Assembly: GCA_023261685.1 (NCBI GenBank)
Contig: JAHFOM010000015.1
Span: 1-17,746, forward strand
DNA: 17,746 nucleotides
Direction: 5' to 3'
Source: Candidatus Moraniibacteriota bacterium
Lineage (GTDB): Bacteria; Patescibacteriota; Minisyncoccia; Moranbacterales; UBA1568
Positions 13,510 to 17,746 of this stretch are shown here, in pieces. Made by a program: the position numbers and the translations under genes. Numbering within the stretch: the first letter of the stretch is position 1; every line of letters begins with the position of its first letter. Under the pieces are notes generated by a model that had not been told where the DNA came from, made no database searches, and was given only the letters and a program-made list of their open reading frames with translations.

Positions 13510-14304
13510 ATGAGGCTCAAAGTACTTATCGTGCCGTTCTTTATCGTTATGATACTGATGCTCGGCATCGGCTATATCAAACCGGATATAGATGTCGCGG
13601 TTATGAAAAGAGATCAAATCAAAGCTGCGCAAGATCAGGCAGCCAAGGTAGAGGCTGTTTTGAGTAATATCAGCGCTCTCAATGCTTCTCTCGATACTCA
13701 GCCGGAGGCGGAAAAATTTATGTACCGGTATCTGCCGAGCACTCTCTCTCAAGAACAGGCGATAGACAGCTTCAATTTTCTGGCTGCTCAGTCGGGCGTG
13801 TCAATTGTCAGTATCGGACTCAAACAAGAGCCTGAAGCAGTTGTCATCGAGGAGCCGATTATTGATCCCGCCACGAATATTTTTGTCGCTGGGGGAACCG
13901 GTATCGGATCCGCAAGTGTTCCTGTCGTCGCTCCGTCAGTCGTTGTCAAAAAATTCACTCTTTCCGGGAGCGTCATAGGGTCGTATGAAAACATCAAACT
14001 GTTTTTTAATCACTTGGCGCATACGGAACGTTTTCACTCTGTGCGTCTCTTCTCTCTGTCCACCGCCCCCGAGCAGGGAGTATCCGCTAATGCGGAGACT
14101 AAGAGTACCGGGAGTCTTATCGGAGTGTTTGAGTCGGAGTACGGGTACCTTCCGCCGAAGCCAGTGGTATCAGCCTGGACTTTGCCGGTTTTCTGGCAGT
14201 CCAAACTTGATCTGACGAAGGTCAGTAATCTCGTCAATGCCGCAACGAGTACGGTTCCGTCGTTGGAGAAAGGGGAGAGCGGAAAACCGAATCCATTCCA
14301 ATAG
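13510..14304 (+). CDS. pilO: PilO-like type IV pilus inner-membrane protein
   Basis: A 264-residue bitopic protein with an N-terminal membrane helix (about 4-23), a coiled-coil-prone stretch (about 35-65, MKRDQIKAAQDQAAKVEAVL), then a PilO-like domain (YRYLPSTLSQEQAIDSFNFLAAQSGVSI; KFTLSGSVIGSYENIKLFFNHL). PilO pairs with PilN to form the alignment complex. A Val/Pro/Gly-rich insert (about 117-150) splits the domain, and the C-terminal tail (about 220-264, ending GESGKPNPFQ) is longer than in model PilO. It begins 33 bases after pilN and precedes pilB. No pilP or pilQ follows, as expected for a cell without an outer membrane. Confidence 0.8.
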   Translation: MRLKVLIVPFFIVMILMLGIGYIKPDIDVAVMKRDQIKAAQDQAAKVEAVLSNISALNASLDTQPEAEKFMYRYLPSTLSQEQAIDSFNFLAAQSGVSIVSIGLKQEPEAVVIEEPIIDPATNIFVAGGTGIGSASVPVVAPSVVVKKFTLSGSVIGSYENIKLFFNHLAHTERFHSVRLFSLSTAPEQGVSANAETKSTGSLIGVFESEYGYLPPKPVVSAWTLPVFWQSKLDLTKVSNLVNAATSTVPSLEKGESGKPNPFQ

Positions 14305-14313
14305 CTTTTGAAC

Positions 14314-14359
14314 AAGGAGGAATAGCACTGTGACACAAATGGTTTTTTTGGGAACATAA
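14314..14359 (+). promoter_or_regulatory. Strong Shine-Dalgarno and nine-codon ORF upstream of pilB
   Basis: A perfect AAGGAGG (14314-14320) lies nine bases before a GTG (14330) that opens only nine codons (MTQMVFLGT) to TAA 14357-14359. The frame is the same as pilB, whose ATG is at 14381. It may be a leader peptide or upstream ORF that controls pilB, or a relic of a longer pilB start cut by the TAA. Confidence 0.35.
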
Positions 14360-14380
14360 TTTGCTGTTGTCTCACCGGGT

Positions 14381-16060
14381 ATGCCAGAAGAAACCGATCA
14401 AAAAGTAGCGACTGCCGTGAGCGGAACTGATGATGTGTCCGCTCTTGCGGCGCAGGCCAAGGCGCTCGGTGTACCGTTCTTGCCGGCAGCGCCGAGGGCA
14501 ATAGACAAGAATCTTCTGGTTCTTATTTCTGAGGATACGGCGAAGCGGTACCGGATGGTGCCGTTCAAAAAAGAAAAGGATACCATATCAGTCGGAATGA
14601 TCGATCCGCAGGACTTCGAGGCGCTCAATATTCTGCGTTTTTTAGCTGAAAAGGAACATATCAGTATCGAGGTTTCTCTCATATCCGAAACGGTGTTCGC
14701 CTCCATACTCAAGCAGTATACCGGTACCGATCTAGCCCTGAAGGACGCGATTTTTTCTCTCAAAAAAGATTCGGATGAGATCACGGAAATCAAGGAAGAA
14801 CAAAAGAAAGACGCCAACGCGGATGTTTTTCAGGACGCGCCGATTGCCAAGCTGGTAGAGGTGATCGTCAAGCACGCGCTCGATGGACGGGCGAGTGATA
14901 TCCATATCGAGCCGATCGAGGGGAGTTTCCGCGTACGTTTCCGCGTGGATGGCATCCTCCGTTCTCAGCTGGTGTTTCCGCTCGAGGTCGGCAGAGCCGT
15001 ACTGTCACGTATCAAGATTCTTGCCAATCTCAAGATCGATGAGAAACGCAAACCCCAAGACGGACGTTTTCGTTTTGAGGTCGGGGATGGCAATATGGTG
15101 GATCTCCGCGTCTCGAGTCTGCCGGTAATCGATGGAGAAAAAATCGTGATGCGCGTGCTCGATAAGAGCTCCAATCTTTCCGATCTGGAAAAACTTGGAC
15201 TGTGGGGGCGGAATCGTCGGGTACTCGAAAGCCGTATCCGCCAGCCGTTTGGGATTATTCTCATTACCGGACCGACCGGATCAGGCAAGTCCACGACGCT
15301 GTATGCCTTTCTCCAGATTTTGAACAAAGAAGAGCGCAATATCATCACGCTCGAAGATCCAGTCGAATATTATTTGGAGGGAGTCAATCAGAGTCAGATA
15401 AAACCGGAGATCGGTTACACATTCGCCTCGGGACTGCGTTCCATCCTGCGTCAGGATCCGAATATCATTATGGTTGGGGAGATCCGCGACGGCGAGACAG
15501 CCGAGCTCGCTATTCACGCGGCGTTGACCGGACACCTCGTCCTCTCGACACTCCACACCAATGATGCTGTCGGCGCCGTTCCGCGTCTCATCGATATGGG
15601 GGTGGAGTCTTTTTTGCTTTCTTCATCGCTTCAGGTGGTGGCAGCTCAGCGTCTGGTGCGTCGTATCTGTGAGAAGTGTCAGGCGGAGTTTTCTCTCACG
15701 GAAACGCAGAAAAAGCATATCCAAGAACTGTTCGACGCGATCACTCCCGAAGAAGTGGCTGCCTACGGGCTGAAACCAAAACAACCGATCGTTTTTTACT
15801 ATGGCAAGGGCTGTGATGCCTGTGGAAATTCCGGATATCAGGGTCGGATCGCCATTTATGAGGTGTTAGAGATTGATGATGAGCTGCGCGCCATTATTTC
15901 CGATTTGAAAGGCAATGAACCCGCCATACGCAAGGCGGCACTGCAGCAGGGGATGACCAGTATGAAACAAGACGGTATTTTGAAGGCGCTCAAAGCGATG
16001 ACAACACTGACGGAGATTGAGCGCGTAACGGAAGGCAAGATGCTGGTGGATGAGGAGTAA
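14381..16060 (+). CDS. pilB: Type IV pilus extension ATPase PilB
   Basis: The hexameric cytoplasmic motor that powers pilus polymerisation; 559 residues, normal for PilB/GspE. After a GspE N-terminal domain (about 15-115) comes the N2 domain with SDIHIEP (172-178), Walker A GPTGSGKST (297-305), Asp box ITLEDPVEY (322-330), Walker B NIIMVGEIRD (361-370) and His box GHLVLSTLHTND (384-395). The zinc-binding tetracysteine C430xxC433...C478xxC481, which marks PilB/GspE and is absent from PilT, is present. The start is ATG 14381, which has no Shine-Dalgarno sequence of its own; see the upstream mini-ORF. pilT follows after 122 bases with its own probable promoter. Confidence 0.97.
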   Translation: MPEETDQKVATAVSGTDDVSALAAQAKALGVPFLPAAPRAIDKNLLVLISEDTAKRYRMVPFKKEKDTISVGMIDPQDFEALNILRFLAEKEHISIEVSLISETVFASILKQYTGTDLALKDAIFSLKKDSDEITEIKEEQKKDANADVFQDAPIAKLVEVIVKHALDGRASDIHIEPIEGSFRVRFRVDGILRSQLVFPLEVGRAVLSRIKILANLKIDEKRKPQDGRFRFEVGDGNMVDLRVSSLPVIDGEKIVMRVLDKSSNLSDLEKLGLWGRNRRVLESRIRQPFGIILITGPTGSGKSTTLYAFLQILNKEERNIITLEDPVEYYLEGVNQSQIKPEIGYTFASGLRSILRQDPNIIMVGEIRDGETAELAIHAALTGHLVLSTLHTNDAVGAVPRLIDMGVESFLLSSSLQVVAAQRLVRRICEKCQAEFSLTETQKKHIQELFDAITPEEVAAYGLKPKQPIVFYYGKGCDACGNSGYQGRIAIYEVLEIDDELRAIISDLKGNEPAIRKAALQQGMTSMKQDGILKALKAMTTLTEIERVTEGKMLVDEE

Positions 16061-16111
16061 TGTATTCCTATCGGTTGTTGATGCTTCGGCGTTCTTCCTC
16101 AGGTGCGAATG

Positions 16112-16120
16112 TGTTATACT
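16112..16120 (+). promoter_or_regulatory. Extended -10 promoter upstream of pilT
   Basis: TGT-TATACT (hexamer 16115-16120) is an extended -10 element with no clear -35 box. Transcription would begin near 16127 and leave a leader of about 56 nt, rich in A and T, before ATG 16183. It would allow pilT to be expressed apart from pilB. Confidence 0.5.
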
Positions 16121-16182
16121 ATGAGCAACGAATTATGTATCATAAATAAAATTTTTTAAGAATTTCTTTTTTATTTTCAAGT

Positions 16183-17262
16183 ATGGAAGCATTGCACGTT
16201 GAACAGCGTTTGAAAAATCTCCTCTTGCTCGTGGGTCAGCAGGGAGCTTCGGATCTTCATCTGGTTGTCGGCCGTTATCCGACGCTCCGTATCGATGGCA
16301 AGTTGCACCCGATTACGGAGGAGGCCGTTCTTACTCCGGCGGATACCAAAGCACTCTCCGATGCGCTGCTTTCCGAAGATAAAAAACAGGAGCTCATCGC
16401 CGTAGGGCAGACCGACTTCTCGTACAATTTCGAGGACCGCGTGCGTTTCCGTACCAACGTCTTTTTTCAGAAGGGCTACGTGAGCGTCACGATGCGCTTC
16501 ATTATGGACCGTCTGCGCAATCTGGAAGAACTCAGTATCCCGGAGTCGCTCTATGGTTTTACGAATTATTCCCAAGGGTTGGTGTTGATTACCGGTCCGG
16601 TCGGACACGGCAAATCCACGACGCTCGCCGCCATCATCGACTATGTCAATCACAATCTGGAAAAGCACATCATCACCATCGAGGATCCGATAGAATTCGT
16701 CTACAATCAGGATCGCTGCATCATCAACCAGCGCGAGATCGGTCGTGATGCCAAGAATTTTCCTGACGCGCTTCGGGCAGTCTTTCGCGAAGATGCCAAT
16801 GTCGTCCTCCTAGGAGAGCTCCGCGATCTGGAGACCATCAGTACGGCGATGACTGCAGCAGAAACCGGGCATCTTATTTTCGCGACACTGCATACCAACG
16901 ACAGTTCGCAGACGATTGATCGCATTATCGACGTCTTTCCGTCGCATCAGCAGAATCAGATCCGTTCACAGCTGGCAAGCGTGTTGCTCGGGGTCATTTC
17001 TCAGCGCTTGCTGCCGAAATCCGGCGGCGGGCGTATTCCCGCGGTGGAGATTATGTTCAAGAACCACGCCGTGGAAAATCTTATCCGTGAAAACAAAATC
17101 CATCAGTTGGATTCGGCAATCGAGACCGGACTGAAAGACGGGATGATGTCTCTCGATCGGGCATTGGCGGATTTGGTGCGCCGCGGACTCATCTCGGTCA
17201 ATGACGCGTTCATCTATGCTAAGAATCGCGATTATCTCCAGATGTTGATGAGCAAAGAATAA
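16183..17262 (+). CDS. pilT: Type IV pilus retraction ATPase PilT
   Basis: The hexameric ATPase that drives pilus retraction and, in competent cells, DNA uptake. The 359 residues are the usual length. Visible are ASDLHL (22-27), Walker A GPVGHGKST (138-146), Asp box ITIEDPIEF (164-172), Walker B ANVVLLGELRD (205-215), His box TGHLIFATLHTND (228-240), and a C-terminal AVENLIRENK (296-305) that corresponds to the PilT-specific AIRNLIRE motif needed for retraction. There is no tetracysteine motif, which separates it from PilB. The Walker A keeps GxxGxGKST, but Val and His replace the usual Thr and Ser. pilC follows after 93 bases that contain a 38-bp palindrome. Confidence 0.96.
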   Translation: MEALHVEQRLKNLLLLVGQQGASDLHLVVGRYPTLRIDGKLHPITEEAVLTPADTKALSDALLSEDKKQELIAVGQTDFSYNFEDRVRFRTNVFFQKGYVSVTMRFIMDRLRNLEELSIPESLYGFTNYSQGLVLITGPVGHGKSTTLAAIIDYVNHNLEKHIITIEDPIEFVYNQDRCIINQREIGRDAKNFPDALRAVFREDANVVLLGELRDLETISTAMTAAETGHLIFATLHTNDSSQTIDRIIDVFPSHQQNQIRSQLASVLLGVISQRLLPKSGGGRIPAVEIMFKNHAVENLIRENKIHQLDSAIETGLKDGMMSLDRALADLVRRGLISVNDAFIYAKNRDYLQMLMSKE

Positions 17263-17294
17263 TTTTTTGTCGGTCGTTTCTTAATGAGGACACA

Positions 17295-17332
17295 AGACTG
17301 ACTTTTCTGGCAATTGCCAGAAAAGTCAGTCT
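17295..17332. repeat. 38-bp perfect palindrome between pilT and pilC
   Basis: The sequence beginning AGACTGACTTTTCTGG reads identically on both strands for 38 bases, centred on AATT at 17312-17315. As RNA it would give a hairpin of up to 17-18 bp with a very small loop. No T-tract follows (CTCTGAAATAAC), so it is not a canonical terminator. It may attenuate, protect or process the pilT-pilC mRNA, or be a protein-binding site. It ends 23 bases before the pilC ATG. Confidence 0.9.
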
Positions 17333-17355
17333 CTCTGAAATAACAAAAAACGTAT

Positions 17356-17746
17356 ATGAAATTCATTTTCAAGGCGAAAAATGCAGCGGGGCAGGTGCGC
17401 GAGGGGCTGGTGGAGGCGATGAGCTGGGAGGCGGCCGGTCAGATCCTTGAGAAAAACGGACTGACGCCGATCACTGTCAAGGAACAGCAAGAGACATCGG
17501 TTTTCGTCAAGAGCTTCCAGAAGGTTTTTGAAGGCGTGAGCCAGAAAGAATTAATGGTATTTTTTCGTCAGCTGTCTACATTGATCGAGGCACGCGTGCC
17601 TATCGTCTCATCGCTCCATACCATCGGAGAACAGGTAGAGAACCGCTACCTGCAGATCATCATCAAGGAAATGAGTGACGATGTCGAGGACGGGATGCCG
17701 TTTTCGGAAGCGCTGGAAAAACATCCCGATGTATTTTCGTCTTTGA
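17356..17746 (+). CDS. pilC: Type IV pilus platform protein PilC, 5' part
   Basis: The frame is open from ATG 17356 to the window edge, covering 130 complete codons of a protein expected to be about 400 residues. It begins MKFIFKAKNAAGQVREGLVE, typical of PilC/GspF, then shows the first half of GspF domain 1: QKELMVFFRQLSTLIEARVP (near residue 63) and DDVEDGMPFSEALEKHPDVF (near 108-127). PilC is the polytopic inner-membrane protein through which PilB and PilT act on the pilin polymer. The membrane helices lie beyond the part seen. There is no Shine-Dalgarno sequence. It is cut only by the window end; nothing suggests a broken gene. Confidence 0.95.
   Translation, partial: MKFIFKAKNAAGQVREGLVEAMSWEAAGQILEKNGLTPITVKEQQETSVFVKSFQKVFEGVSQKELMVFFRQLSTLIEARVPIVSSLHTIGEQVENRYLQIIIKEMSDDVEDGMPFSEALEKHPDVFSSL

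Noticed and set aside
1..17746. UGA recoding as glycine (Gracilibacteria-type code)
   Set aside because: yadG, pilN and clpC end at UGA at the expected family lengths, and no conserved gene contains an in-frame UGA.
1..17746. CRISPR array, insertion sequence or prophage genes
   Set aside because: No regularly spaced long repeats, transposase or phage structural genes are visible. The only mobile-type gene is the homing endonuclease.

Overview
The window looks like a chromosome segment from a Candidate Phyla Radiation (Patescibacteria, Parcubacteria-like) bacterium. The reasons are: a compact type IV pilus cluster (pilM, N, O, B, T, C) without pilP or pilQ; short gaps; almost no Shine-Dalgarno sequences in front of genes; a single-RRM RNA-binding protein; and a freestanding LAGLIDADG endonuclease. 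UGA is a normal stop here (yadG, pilN, clpC), so the UGA=Gly code of Gracilibacteria does not apply. The lineage is an inference, because no rRNA gene is present.

Layout. 1-400: 3' end of an unrecognised gene and its terminator. 404-2163: a two-gene ABC-2 exporter operon close to YadG/YadH. 2164-2800: no convincing protein, but a near-consensus promoter, several stable hairpins and an intrinsic terminator, which together outline an unassigned structured RNA of about 480 nt. 2806-3366: an RRM protein with a long leader and a shared bidirectional terminator. 3386-8015, minus strand: a membrane-anchored SurA-N-like chaperone, a TehB-like methyltransferase with a structured leader, an SDR oxidoreductase, a protein of unknown function, tRNA-Ser(GCU) and a LAGLIDADG endonuclease. 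The 4250-8040 part looks AT-richer than its flanks and is probably accessory. 8136-11353, minus strand: clpC and comF, overlapping and probably co-transcribed from a consensus promoter with a triple GTCA repeat. 11417-11759: a divergent intergenic region holding a 168-nt rod-like inverted repeat. 11760 to the end, plus strand: the pilus assembly genes, with pilC cut by the window edge.

How it fits together. PilM/N/O form the inner-membrane platform complex, PilB extends the pilus, PilT retracts it, and PilC is the membrane platform protein. ComF beside the pilus cluster suggests pilus-based DNA uptake. ClpC is a AAA+ unfoldase that keeps a ClpP-docking IGF loop. The most original observations are the two putative structured RNAs (2252-2735 and 11467-11634), the 38-bp perfect palindrome between pilT and pilC, and the restriction of strong Shine-Dalgarno sequences to two mini-ORFs.
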